NCBI RefSeq assembly: GCF_001570525.1
Contig: NZ_BBXC01000015.1
Coordinates: 165,486 to 229,485 of the forward strand
From: Herbidospora sakaeratensis
GTDB lineage: Bacteria > Actinomycetota > Actinomycetes > Streptosporangiales > Streptosporangiaceae
Reading direction: 5' to 3'
Length of the DNA stretch: 64,000 nucleotides
The notes under the pieces: model-generated
Database searches by the model: none
Told to the model about the DNA's origin: nothing
Seen by the model: only the letters and a program-made list of their open reading frames with translations
Shown here: positions 8,324 through 18,152 of the stretch, piece by piece
Layout: every line of letters begins with the position of its first letter
How positions within the stretch are numbered: the first letter of the stretch is position 1
Translations under genes and position numbers: made by a program

Positions 8324-9643
8324 GTGCCCCGGAGATCATGGATCTGTCTCACGCTGGCCTTCGTCGTCTCGGCAGGCACGTTCGCCTACTACGCGATGAC
8401 GGGCGCCGGAGAGTTCTCGTTCGGCTACGTCGGCCCCCTTGAGCCGTGCGTGGGAAACGAACTCAACGACCACGTGTCGATGTCGCTCTGGTCCGCCATC
8501 GGCGAATCCGGCTTCCCCGACGGCGTGCTGAGCTTCCTGATCGGCCACCTCGGACCGATCGCCGTCGTCCTCTCGATCATCGTCCTGGTCGTGACCACGA
8601 TGAACGGACGTCCCCTCCTGGGGCGCGCGAGCGTCCGGGCGCTGGCCCTCGCCGTGCTCCTGGCCGGCGGCCACACCTCCGCGTTCGCTCTCTACGACCT
8701 GCTCGATCACCCCGACTGCGCCGAGATGTGGGGCGGACCGGAGGGGCTGTGGTACTTCACGATGCCCCAGGGCCCCGTGACGGTCGTGACCACCCTGCTG
8801 ATGCTGCTGGCCGCCCGCCCGGCGCCGCGAACCCCGGCGGCACGGCGGGTCCTGGCCGGGACTGCCGCCGTCGCCCTGCTGCTGGCCTTCGTCGAGACCG
8901 ACCTGAGCCAGGCCGGCGGCGCGCGCGTGAAGTGCGAAACCGACTACGCCTACCCGGAGATCGCCCAGACCCCCGACGAGGTGTTCGTCTGCTCGATGCG
9001 CGCCGACCCGCTCTATCGCGGGCGGTCCGACCGCGACCTGCTCGCCTACGGCCGGGTCGCGTGCGAGCGCTACCCGGTCAGGGAGTTCTCCGACACCCGG
9101 CTCGCGCCGATCTGCCCCGCCGCGAGGCGCGACGCCGAAGCCGCCAGAGCCGCCCAGGACGCCTCCATCGCCGAACATCAGGCCGCCACCCAGGCATTCT
9201 GCGACCGGCACCGCCACCGGCCGAAGATCAGGGCCCGCCACGTGGTGCGCGACGTCATCTGGCCCGACTACGGCGTGATGGAGTCCTCCGAGGGCGACCA
9301 CTACGACGAGGGCCTGCTCGACCGGTCGTACGACACGGGCATCGCGACCAGCCGTGGCCACCTGCTGCTGAACACCGCGGCCGACTTCGAGAACTGCGTC
9401 CAGGTGGAGGTCTACGGCAGGCGTCCCCCGAAGGAGCGGAAAGGCTGGGACCGCGTCGTCGAGGTCGGCTACACCAGCCCCGAAGGCCAGATGGAGCTGG
9501 TCGATCCGATGTTCGCCGACCAGGGTCTCGTGGTGCCGGGGTTACGGCCGGGCCGCTACCGGATCCGGTTCCACTACGCCGCACCCGACCAGGAGGACTG
9601 GACCCCGCAGATCGTCCTCCTGATGATCTGGCCGAAACCTTAG
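8324..9643 (+). CDS. Multi-pass membrane protein, tandem paralogue 2
   Basis: 439 residues from GTG 8324 (PRRSWICLTL, the same opening as paralogue 1). The architecture is the same: N-terminal membrane block, then a soluble region with SDRDLLAYGRVAC, APICP, RPKIRARHVV, PDYG and KGWDRVVEVGY. Similarity is highest in the final 100 residues and weak in the membrane part. The 36-base gap after paralogue 1 and the matching order of motifs indicate an old tandem duplication. Function unknown. Confidence 0.72.
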   Translation: MPRRSWICLTLAFVVSAGTFAYYAMTGAGEFSFGYVGPLEPCVGNELNDHVSMSLWSAIGESGFPDGVLSFLIGHLGPIAVVLSIIVLVVTTMNGRPLLGRASVRALALAVLLAGGHTSAFALYDLLDHPDCAEMWGGPEGLWYFTMPQGPVTVVTTLLMLLAARPAPRTPAARRVLAGTAAVALLLAFVETDLSQAGGARVKCETDYAYPEIAQTPDEVFVCSMRADPLYRGRSDRDLLAYGRVACERYPVREFSDTRLAPICPAARRDAEAARAAQDASIAEHQAATQAFCDRHRHRPKIRARHVVRDVIWPDYGVMESSEGDHYDEGLLDRSYDTGIATSRGHLLLNTAADFENCVQVEVYGRRPPKERKGWDRVVEVGYTSPEGQMELVDPMFADQGLVVPGLRPGRYRIRFHYAAPDQEDWTPQIVLLMIWPKP

Positions 9644-9664
9644 TTCAACCCTTTGACATAAGCA

Positions 9665-10855
9665 TCAACTGGCGGCGTGCAGCCGTAGTGGAGCGCTCGT
9701 GTCGAGGAACTCCTCCAGCACCAGCGTGGCCGCGCCCATCGCGACCGCGTCGGGGCCCAGCTCGCCCAGCACGATCGAGGTCGCGTTGTAGGGCTGGGTG
9801 AGGGAGTTCTCCCCCACCACCACGCGGATCTGGTCGAGGTGGCGTTCGCCGATCATCAGCCCGGCCCAGCCGCCGACCAGTATGCGCTCCGGGTTCAGCA
9901 TGTTGATCAGGTTGGCCAGGCCGGTGCCCAGGTAGGTGACGGTCTCGTCGACGACCGGCCCGCCGTCGTCGAGCACCCGGCCCAGCGCCGAGGGCCAGTC
10001 GGTCGTCTGGACCGGCACCCCGGCCCTGGCCAGCAGCCCTTCGGCCCCGATGTACGCCTCCAGACACCCCCGCGACCCGCAGCGGCACGGACGGCCGTTC
10101 ATCTCGATCTTGGTGTGGCCCCACTCGCCGGCGGAGTTCGACGTCCCGCGCACGGCCTGGCCGTCGGCCACCACGGTGGCCCCGACCCCCGACCCGATCA
10201 GCACGATCACCGCGTGGTCGGCCCCCCGCCCGGCCCCGAACCACAACTCGGCCTGCCCCATGGTCTTGGCGCCGTTGTCGATGAAGACGGGCAACGTGGT
10301 CCCGGCCCTCATTAAGGCTCCCAGCGGGACGCCGTCCCAGCCGAAGGTCTTGGCGTGGATGAGCGCGTCGGGGGCGCCGCGCTCGACGATCCCGGGCACC
10401 CCGATGCCGACGCCGAGCACCTGGGCCGCGGTCACCTGCCCGTCGGCCAGCACCACGTCGATCCCGGCCAGGATGCGCCGCGCGACCAGCTCGATGTCGT
10501 GGTGGGAGGGGCGGAGGGTGTAGTCGACGCGGGCCTTCTCGGTCATCTCGAGGTCGAAGAGCTCGACCCGGACGTGGGTCTCGGCGACGTCGACGCCGAT
10601 GAGGTAGGCGTACACGGGATTGACCCGCAGCAGCACCCTCGGCCGGCCGCCGTCGCTGTCGACCTGACCGGCCTCCATGAGGATCTTCTCGGTCAGCAGG
10701 TCGCCGGTCATGGTGCTGATGGTGGCCGCGCTCAGGCCGGTGAGGCCGGTCAGCTCATGGCGGCTGCGGGGGCCGCCGAAGTAGAGGGTCCGCAGCAGCA
10801 TGCCGCGGTTCCCCTTCCGGACGTCCCTGACCGTCTTGCGCTCCGGCCTTGCCAT
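9665..10855 (-). CDS. ROK-family transcriptional regulator
   Basis: 396 residues. An N-terminal winged helix (SRHELTGLTGLSAATISTMTGDLL) is fused to a ROK sugar-kinase-like domain with VDVAETHVRVELFDL, GVGIGVPGIVE and the zinc motif CRCGSRGCLEAY. It is divergent from the sugar ABC transporter genes, so a sugar-responsive repressor of that operon is the natural reading. ATG 10855 is followed by the typical basic ROK leader. Confidence 0.92.
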   Translation of the reverse strand: MARPERKTVRDVRKGNRGMLLRTLYFGGPRSRHELTGLTGLSAATISTMTGDLLTEKILMEAGQVDSDGGRPRVLLRVNPVYAYLIGVDVAETHVRVELFDLEMTEKARVDYTLRPSHHDIELVARRILAGIDVVLADGQVTAAQVLGVGIGVPGIVERGAPDALIHAKTFGWDGVPLGALMRAGTTLPVFIDNGAKTMGQAELWFGAGRGADHAVIVLIGSGVGATVVADGQAVRGTSNSAGEWGHTKIEMNGRPCRCGSRGCLEAYIGAEGLLARAGVPVQTTDWPSALGRVLDDGGPVVDETVTYLGTGLANLINMLNPERILVGGWAGLMIGERHLDQIRVVVGENSLTQPYNATSIVLGELGPDAVAMGAATLVLEEFLDTSAPLRLHAAS

Positions 10856-10888
10856 GGGCCTATCCTCCCGTTTTCTGCCGACATGTTA

Positions 10889-10903
10889 GTTCAATGCGTG
10901 AAC
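10889..10903 (+). promoter_or_regulatory. Putative ROK operator between regulator and ABC operon
   Basis: GTTCA (10889-10893) and TGAAC (10899-10903) form a perfect 5-bp inverted repeat, with flanking TTA and GAA bases, in the 180-base divergent gap. A second, LacI-like element AAAGCGTTT lies nearer the binding-protein gene. Assignment to the ROK protein is positional. Confidence 0.4.
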
Positions 10904-11035
10904 GAAACGGCTACCAGGCAAGTGCCGCCGCACAGGGTAGCGGGTGCCGCGTTACCAAAGCGTTTCCGACGAGGGACTGATCTTTTTTTGCGTCTTACAT
11001 TATCGTCTGTTCAACCCCCCGAGAAGGAGATGGAA

Positions 11036-12262
11036 ATGATCAGGAGAGTCACTGGGGCGGCTGCCGCAGCGGTGCTGCTCGCCGGGCTCGCCGCCTGCGG
11101 CGGCGGCTCCGAGGAGGGCGGCGCGGGGTCTGCCACGGAGTTGACCTACTGGATGTTCCAGGACCGCACCCCTCAGGCCGGCGAAGTGGTCGAGAAGATC
11201 CGCACCGACTTCGAGAAGGCCAACCCCGGGGTCAAGGTGAACATCGTCAAGATCCCCAAGGACGACTACAACACCAAGCTCGGGTCCGCCCTGGCCGGGA
11301 ACACGGTTCCCGACGTCGGCATCCTCGACCAGCCCCTGGTCTCCCGCTTCGCGCAGGAGGGCACCATCAAGGAGGTCCCGGCCGGCACGCTCAACGAGGC
11401 CGACTTCTGGGAGGGCGCGCTCAACACCAACAAGGTGGGCGGCAAGCTCTACGGCTTCCCGATCGACCACACCGCGGTCGCCCTCTTCTACAACAAGGCC
11501 CTGGTGCCGACCCCGCCGAAGACCTGGGACGAGCTCAAGTCGATCAGCGCCGGCATCCACCAGAAGGACCCGAAGGTGGCCGGCATCGTGGTGCCGAAGG
11601 GCGACGGCTACGGCGCCTGGATGTGGCCGGGCGTGGTCGGCGGCGCGGGCGGCCAGATGGTCGACGAGGCGAACAAGAAGATCCTGTTCGACCAGCCGCA
11701 GGCGGTGGAGGCCCTCCAGCTCTGGGTCGACCTGCTGCCCTCCTCGCCCCGTGAGATCACCGACTCCGACCAGGCGTTCGCCAACGGCCTCGCCGGCATG
11801 ATGATCTCCGGCCCGTGGGACGTGGCCACGATCAAGGACCAGTTCCCCGACCTCGACTTCAACGTCGCGCCGCTGCCCTACAAGACGACCCCGGCCGGCA
11901 ACATCGGCGGCGAGAACGCGGTCGTGTTCACCAAGGGCAAGAACGAGGCGCTGGCCTGGAAGTGGCTGCAGCACCTGACCAACGCGACCAACAACACCAC
12001 CCTGGCCCAGGCCCTGGGCGGCTTCCCGGTCAACAAGGAGGCCGCCGAGCGCGACGCCGCCACCTTCGGCGAGCAGCAGCAGGCCTTCCTCGAGCAGCTC
12101 AAGGTGGCGCAGGCCCGTCCGGCCATCCCGCAGTGGATCCAGATCAACGACGAGATCATCGCCCCGGCCCTGGAGTCGGCCCTGAGCGGCAAGATGACCG
12201 CCCAGGAGTCGCTCACCGACGCGGCGAACAAGACCCGCGCCCTGCTCGGCTGGAACAGCTAG
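11036..12262 (+). CDS. Sugar ABC transporter substrate-binding lipoprotein
   Basis: 408 residues. The lipoprotein signal peptide MIRRVTGAAAAAVLLAGLAAC has lipobox LAAC at residues 18-21. The mature protein has ELTYWMFQDRTP and the family-1 solute-binding pattern with PDVGILDQPLVSRFAQEG and AGMMISGPWDVATI. ATG 11036 follows AAGGAG with a 6-base gap. It heads an operon with two permeases; no ATPase gene is present, so a shared MsiK-type ATPase is expected. The substrate is probably an oligosaccharide. Confidence 0.93.
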   Translation: MIRRVTGAAAAAVLLAGLAACGGGSEEGGAGSATELTYWMFQDRTPQAGEVVEKIRTDFEKANPGVKVNIVKIPKDDYNTKLGSALAGNTVPDVGILDQPLVSRFAQEGTIKEVPAGTLNEADFWEGALNTNKVGGKLYGFPIDHTAVALFYNKALVPTPPKTWDELKSISAGIHQKDPKVAGIVVPKGDGYGAWMWPGVVGGAGGQMVDEANKKILFDQPQAVEALQLWVDLLPSSPREITDSDQAFANGLAGMMISGPWDVATIKDQFPDLDFNVAPLPYKTTPAGNIGGENAVVFTKGKNEALAWKWLQHLTNATNNTTLAQALGGFPVNKEAAERDAATFGEQQQAFLEQLKVAQARPAIPQWIQINDEIIAPALESALSGKMTAQESLTDAANKTRALLGWNS

Positions 12263-12289
12263 CCCAGTCATCACGGAAGCGAGGCAACC

Positions 12290-13258
12290 GTGGCATCTCC
12301 GGTCGTGGCCCAGCGGCCCGCCGAGACGCCCGCCGGGCCCGGACGGCGCCGCCGTCCGGGCGTCGGCAGGCGTGACCATCTGATCGGGTGGCTGCTCATC
12401 GCCCCCGCGTTGGTGTACTTCATCATCTTCCTGCTCTATCCGGCCCTGGCGGCCCTGTACTACAGCTTCACCGAGTGGGACCTGCACTCCGCGCCGATCT
12501 GGGTGGGGCTGCAGAACTACACCGACCTGTTCTTCGACGACGTGAAGTATCCGCACTTCTGGAAGTCGATCCAGGTCACCCTGCAGTACACGCTCGTCGC
12601 GGTGCCGCTCACGCTGGTCGCGGCGCTGGGCCAGGCGCTGCTGATCAACACGATCAGGCGCGGCTCGAACCTGTTCCGGCTGCTGCTGTTCCTGCCCGTC
12701 GTGACCGCGGAGGCGGCGGTCGGCGCCATCTGGCGCTGGCTCTACGACCCGCAGTACGGCCTGGTCAACGCCGTGCTCGGCCTGGTGGGCATCCCCCGGC
12801 AGAACTGGCTGAACACCCCGGAGCTGGTCATCCCGGCGCTGGCGTTCATCGCCGCGTGGCAGTGCGGCATCTCGATGATCATCTACCTGGCCGGCCTGAA
12901 GAGCATCCCCGAGTCGATCAGGGAGGCGGCGGTCATCGACGGCGCGGGCCCGGTGCAGCGCTTCTTCAAGGTGGTCGTGCCGATGCTCCGCCCGACGACC
13001 TTCTACCTCGTCGTGACCGGCATCATCGCCGCGCTCCAGGTCTTCGGGCTCGTGTACGTCATCTTCAGCGGCGGCGGCAACCGGAGCGTCACCGGCGGCC
13101 CCGAGCAGTCGGGCCTGGCCTACGTGCTGCACATCTACCTCTACGCGTTCCGCTACAACGCGATGGGCGCCGCCTGCGCGATGTCGTTCATCCTCCTGGT
13201 CTTCATCATGATCATCACGTTCGTGCAGTTCAAGTTCATGAAGCAGGAGGCGTCGTGA
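12290..13258 (+). CDS. ABC transporter permease (MalF-type)
   Basis: 322 residues, six predicted membrane segments after a basic cytoplasmic leader. The EAA loop SIREAAVIDGAGPVQRFFKVVVPML contacts the ATPase. GTG 12290 lies 27 bases after the binding protein. The 3' end overlaps the next permease start by 4 bases (GTGA). Confidence 0.93.
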   Translation: MASPVVAQRPAETPAGPGRRRRPGVGRRDHLIGWLLIAPALVYFIIFLLYPALAALYYSFTEWDLHSAPIWVGLQNYTDLFFDDVKYPHFWKSIQVTLQYTLVAVPLTLVAALGQALLINTIRRGSNLFRLLLFLPVVTAEAAVGAIWRWLYDPQYGLVNAVLGLVGIPRQNWLNTPELVIPALAFIAAWQCGISMIIYLAGLKSIPESIREAAVIDGAGPVQRFFKVVVPMLRPTTFYLVVTGIIAALQVFGLVYVIFSGGGNRSVTGGPEQSGLAYVLHIYLYAFRYNAMGAACAMSFILLVFIMIITFVQFKFMKQEAS

Positions 13259-14100
13259 ACCAGAAGACGGTGCGCCGCCTGCCCATCTACATCGCGCTGA
13301 TCCTGCTGGCGCTGGTGTCGGTCGTCCCGTTCGTGTGGATGCTGGCGACGTCGTTCAAGAACGGCCCCGATGTCTACACCCAGGTGCCGCAGCTCCTCCC
13401 GCTGGACAAGAAGACCGGCGAGTGGAACCCCACGCTGGGGAACTACGAGTACGTCTTCACCATCAGCGGCCTGGGCACGGCGTTCTGGAACAGCGTGTGG
13501 ATCACCTGTGTGCTGGTCCCGGTGAAGCTGCTGATCGACGCCCTGGCGGCCTACGCGTTCGCGCGCATCCCGTTCCCGGGCCGGGACAAGATCTTCGTCC
13601 TGATGCTGGCCGGCATGATGGTGCCCACGATCACCCTGCTGGTGCCGCGTCTGCACGTCACCCAGGTGCTCGGCGTCTACGACTCGCCGTGGGGCATCAT
13701 CCTGCCCAACGTGGCCTCGGTGCTGGACATCTTCCTCATGCGGCAGTTCTTCCGCACGCTTCCGGTCGAACTGGAGGAGGCCGCCCGCATCGACGGCGCC
13801 GGCCGGATGGCGATCTTCTGGCGGGTGATCCTGCCGCTGTCGAAGCCGGTGCTGGCCGTCGTGACGATCACCAGCTTCATCTTCCACTGGAACGACCTGG
13901 TGTGGCCGCTGATCGTGCTGAACAGCCCCGACTTCTACACGCTGCCGCTGGCGTTGCAGCAGCTGGCGAGCACGGAGTCGGGCCGGGCCTACTACATCAT
14001 GGCGGGCGCGGCGCTCGCGGTGGTCCCGGTCATGATCGTGCTGCTGATCTTCCAGCGGCGCATCATGCAGGGCATCGCGTTCTCGGGCCTGAAGAGCTAG
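13255..14100 (+). CDS. ABC transporter permease (MalG-type)
   Basis: 281 residues from GTG 13255, overlapping the previous stop by 4 bases. Six membrane segments; EAA loop ELEEAARIDGAGRMAIFWRVILPL. It is the partner of the MalF-type permease. The 3' end meets the convergent dehydrogenase gene with a 4-base overlap. Confidence 0.93.
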   Translation: MNQKTVRRLPIYIALILLALVSVVPFVWMLATSFKNGPDVYTQVPQLLPLDKKTGEWNPTLGNYEYVFTISGLGTAFWNSVWITCVLVPVKLLIDALAAYAFARIPFPGRDKIFVLMLAGMMVPTITLLVPRLHVTQVLGVYDSPWGIILPNVASVLDIFLMRQFFRTLPVELEEAARIDGAGRMAIFWRVILPLSKPVLAVVTITSFIFHWNDLVWPLIVLNSPDFYTLPLALQQLASTESGRAYYIMAGAALAVVPVMIVLLIFQRRIMQGIAFSGLKS

Positions 14101-15031
14101 GCCTGGCGGGACAGGACGCGCGGGTCCACCTCGTACCTGAGGGGGAGCCCGCGCGTCAGCCGTCCCACCTCGTCGAGGGCGGCCTGCCCGAGCCGCCCGA
14201 CCTCCGACCCCAGCGCCCCCGCGACGTGCGGAGTGAGCACCACGTTGGGCAGCTCCCACAACGGCGAGCCGGGCGCGGGGGGCTCGGGGTCGGTGACGTC
14301 GAGGATCGCGGAGATCCGGTTCGTGCGCAGCTCGGCGATTAGCGCTTCCTCGTCGATGAGGGAGCCCCGCGCGGTGTTGATGAGGGTCGCTCCTGTTTTG
14401 AGAGCCTTCAGGCGCTCCGCGTTGATGAGCCGGTACGTCTCCGGCGTGGCCGGCGCGTGGATCGACAGCACGTCGCTGCGGCCGATCACGTCGTCGAGGT
14501 CGTGGGTGACCAGGTCGTCGGCGTAGGGGTCGGCGACCAGGACGTCCAGGTCGAAGGGCCCGAGCAGGTCGATCACCCGCCGGCCGACGCGGGAGGCCCC
14601 GACGATCCCCACGGTCTTGCGGTAGTTGCCCAGGTCGTTGTCCTGCGTCAGCAGGCCCAGGTCGCCGCGGGCCGCGCGGTAGTCGCGGGCCAGTCTCGGC
14701 ACGGCCTTGTTGGCCAGCAGGATCATCGCGAGCGTGAACTCGGCGACCGGGATCGCGTTGGCGTCGGCGGCCGAGCTGACCACGATGCCGCGCGCGAACA
14801 CCTCGGGCGTGACGTGGCCCTTGATGCTCCCGGCGGCGTGCACGACGGCCTTGAGGTTGGGCGCGGCGTCGAGCGCCCCGCCGTCGAGGACGGGGCACCC
14901 CCAGCCGGTCACCAGGATCTCCACGGCGGCCAGCCGGTCGCGCGCCGCCGGGCTGCGGAACTCGGTCAGCGGCGACCCGGACGTGCCGAACAGCCGGACC
15001 GTGAGCTCCGGGTGCATCGCATGGTCGACGA

Positions 15032-15047
<16 letters not shown>
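14097..15047 (-). CDS. D-isomer-specific 2-hydroxyacid dehydrogenase
   Basis: 316 residues. The NAD loop reads VGIVGASRVGRRV, a GxSxxG variant seen in one actinobacterial branch. The catalytic Arg lies in NTARGSLID and the His in LTPHVAGALG. ATG 15047 lies inside the 3' end of the aldehyde dehydrogenase gene (16-base overlap), so the two are coupled. With the neighbouring transporter and ALDH, oxidation of an imported sugar or sugar acid is likely. Confidence 0.88.
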
Positions 15048-16417
<1,370 letters not shown>

Positions 16418-16472
16418 AGGCTATATTCTATACTTAAGCGTATATATAAAAATAAGTATTGACAGGAGCGAG
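16418..16472. promoter_or_regulatory. AT-rich divergent control region with inverted repeat
   Basis: This 55-base gap is very AT-rich for this genome. TATAC (16429-16433) and GTATA (16440-16444) form a perfect inverted repeat around TTAAGC, followed by TATATAAA. It probably carries both divergent promoters and one operator. AGGAG at 16464-16468 is the ribosome-binding site of the DUF2264 gene. Confidence 0.5.
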
Positions 16473-18152
16473 ATGGCAGCGGATCGTGCGTCGATGGCCC
16501 AGCTCGTCCGGGATCTCGTCACCCCGCTGCACCCCTTCTTCAGCCCCGGCCGGGCCCGCCTGAGACTGGGCGTGAACACCGCCCACTACGACGACGCCGC
16601 CGCCGAACTGGAGGCCTTCGCCCGCCCCCTGTGGGGCCTGGCGCCGCTGGGTGAGGGCCTGGACCTGTGGCGCGCGGGCCTGGCGGCCGGCACCGACCCC
16701 GCCCACCCCGAATACTGGGGCGACATCGCCGACGTCGACCAGCGCCTCGTCGAGACCGCCGCGCTCGGCTTCGCCCTGGCCCTCGCCCCCGAGCAGTTAT
16801 GGGACGGTCTGAGCGGAATCGAGCGCGATCGCGTGGCGACGTGGCTCTCCCAGGCCCTCGCCCGTCCGGGCGTCGACAACAACTGGCAGTTCTTCCCCGT
16901 CCTGGTCGCCCTCGGCCTGCGCCGCGTCGGCGTGACGGTCGACGAGCAGCCTCTGCAGGCCCGGCTCGACCGGCTGGAGTCCTTCGCCCTGGGCCGAGGC
17001 TGGTACTCGGACGGCCCGACCGCCCAGCGCGACTACTACGTGCCGTTCGCGATGCACTACTACGGCCTGATCTACGCCGGTCTGAGCGACGACGCCCGAG
17101 CCGAGCGCTTCCGCACCCGCGCGGGCGAATTCGCCCTCGACTTCCGCCACTGGTTCGCCGCCGACGGCGCGGCCGTCCCCTTCGGCCGCTCGCTGACCTA
17201 CCGGCACGCGCAGGCCGCGTTCTGGGGCGCCCTGGCGTTCGCCGGGGTCGACGCCCTGCCATGGGGCGAGACGAAGGGCTACCTGCTGCGGCACCTGCGC
17301 TGGTGGCAGGACCGTGACGTGGCCGACCGGGCCGGGGTCCTGACGATCGGCTACGCCTACCCGCAACCGCTGCTCGCGGAGCAGTACAACGCCCCCGGCT
17401 CGCCCTACTGGGCCATGAAGGCGTTCCTCCCCCTGGCCCTGCCGGAAGAGCACCCCTTCTGGACCACCCCGGAAACCCCCGCGGCGCTGCCCGACGGGGT
17501 CGTCCACCAGCCCGAAGCCGGCACGGCCGTGATCCGGTCGGACGAAGGCCGCCACGTCGTCCTGCTGAGCACCGCGCAGCACAACATGTGGGCCCGAGGC
17601 GGTGCGGCCAAATACGCCAAGTTCGCCTACTCGACCGTCTTCGGCTTCAGCGTCCCGGCCGGAAGCCACGGCCTGGACCAGGGCGCCCACGACAACACCC
17701 TGGCGCTGAGCGACGACGGCCGGCACTGGCGCTGCTGCGAGGTCCCCGAAGGGCTCGGCGACCTCCACCTGCGCTGGTCGCCGTGGGACGACGTCGAGAT
17801 CGAGACGTGGCTGATCCCCCGCGAGCCCGACCACCTGCGCGTCCACCGCATCGTGTCGGCCCGCCGCCTGTTCACGGCGGAGGCGTCCTTCGCGGTGAAC
17901 CGCGACACCGAGACGGGCCGCGACACCGGCGACGGCTACGCGTGGGCGGCCTCCGACCAGGGCCTGTCCCGCATCGAAGACGTGACCGACGCCGACTGGC
18001 CGACGGGGGTCCGGCGGGAGGGGGAGGTCGTGCAGCCGCACCCCGGGACCAACGTCCTGGTGCCGCGCACGATCCTCCCCACCCTGCGGGGCGAGCATGA
18101 GGCGGGCGAGTTCTGGCTGGTCAGCCGGATCACCGGCACGCCCGCTCGATGA
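16473..18152 (+). CDS. DUF2264-domain protein (predicted carbohydrate-active)
   Basis: 559 residues. The N-terminal LVTPLHPFFSPGRARLRLG and EAFARPLWGLAPL segments are the DUF2264 signature, and repeated helix pairs with aromatic motifs (NNWQFFPVLVALGLRR, RDYYVPFAMHYYGLIYAGL) suggest an alpha/alpha-barrel like those of polysaccharide lyases and glycoside hydrolases. The second half is beta-rich. No signal peptide: it is probably cytoplasmic and acts on the imported oligosaccharide. ATG 16473 has AGGAG 4 bases upstream. Its 3' end overlaps the convergent ATPase gene by 23 bases. Confidence 0.82.
   Translation: MAADRASMAQLVRDLVTPLHPFFSPGRARLRLGVNTAHYDDAAAELEAFARPLWGLAPLGEGLDLWRAGLAAGTDPAHPEYWGDIADVDQRLVETAALGFALALAPEQLWDGLSGIERDRVATWLSQALARPGVDNNWQFFPVLVALGLRRVGVTVDEQPLQARLDRLESFALGRGWYSDGPTAQRDYYVPFAMHYYGLIYAGLSDDARAERFRTRAGEFALDFRHWFAADGAAVPFGRSLTYRHAQAAFWGALAFAGVDALPWGETKGYLLRHLRWWQDRDVADRAGVLTIGYAYPQPLLAEQYNAPGSPYWAMKAFLPLALPEEHPFWTTPETPAALPDGVVHQPEAGTAVIRSDEGRHVVLLSTAQHNMWARGGAAKYAKFAYSTVFGFSVPAGSHGLDQGAHDNTLALSDDGRHWRCCEVPEGLGDLHLRWSPWDDVEIETWLIPREPDHLRVHRIVSARRLFTAEASFAVNRDTETGRDTGDGYAWAASDQGLSRIEDVTDADWPTGVRREGEVVQPHPGTNVLVPRTILPTLRGEHEAGEFWLVSRITGTPAR

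Noticed and set aside
9651..9680. TTAGTTCAAC as a second ROK operator
   Set aside because: It lies at the 3' end of the ROK gene with no dyad partner; likely coincidence.
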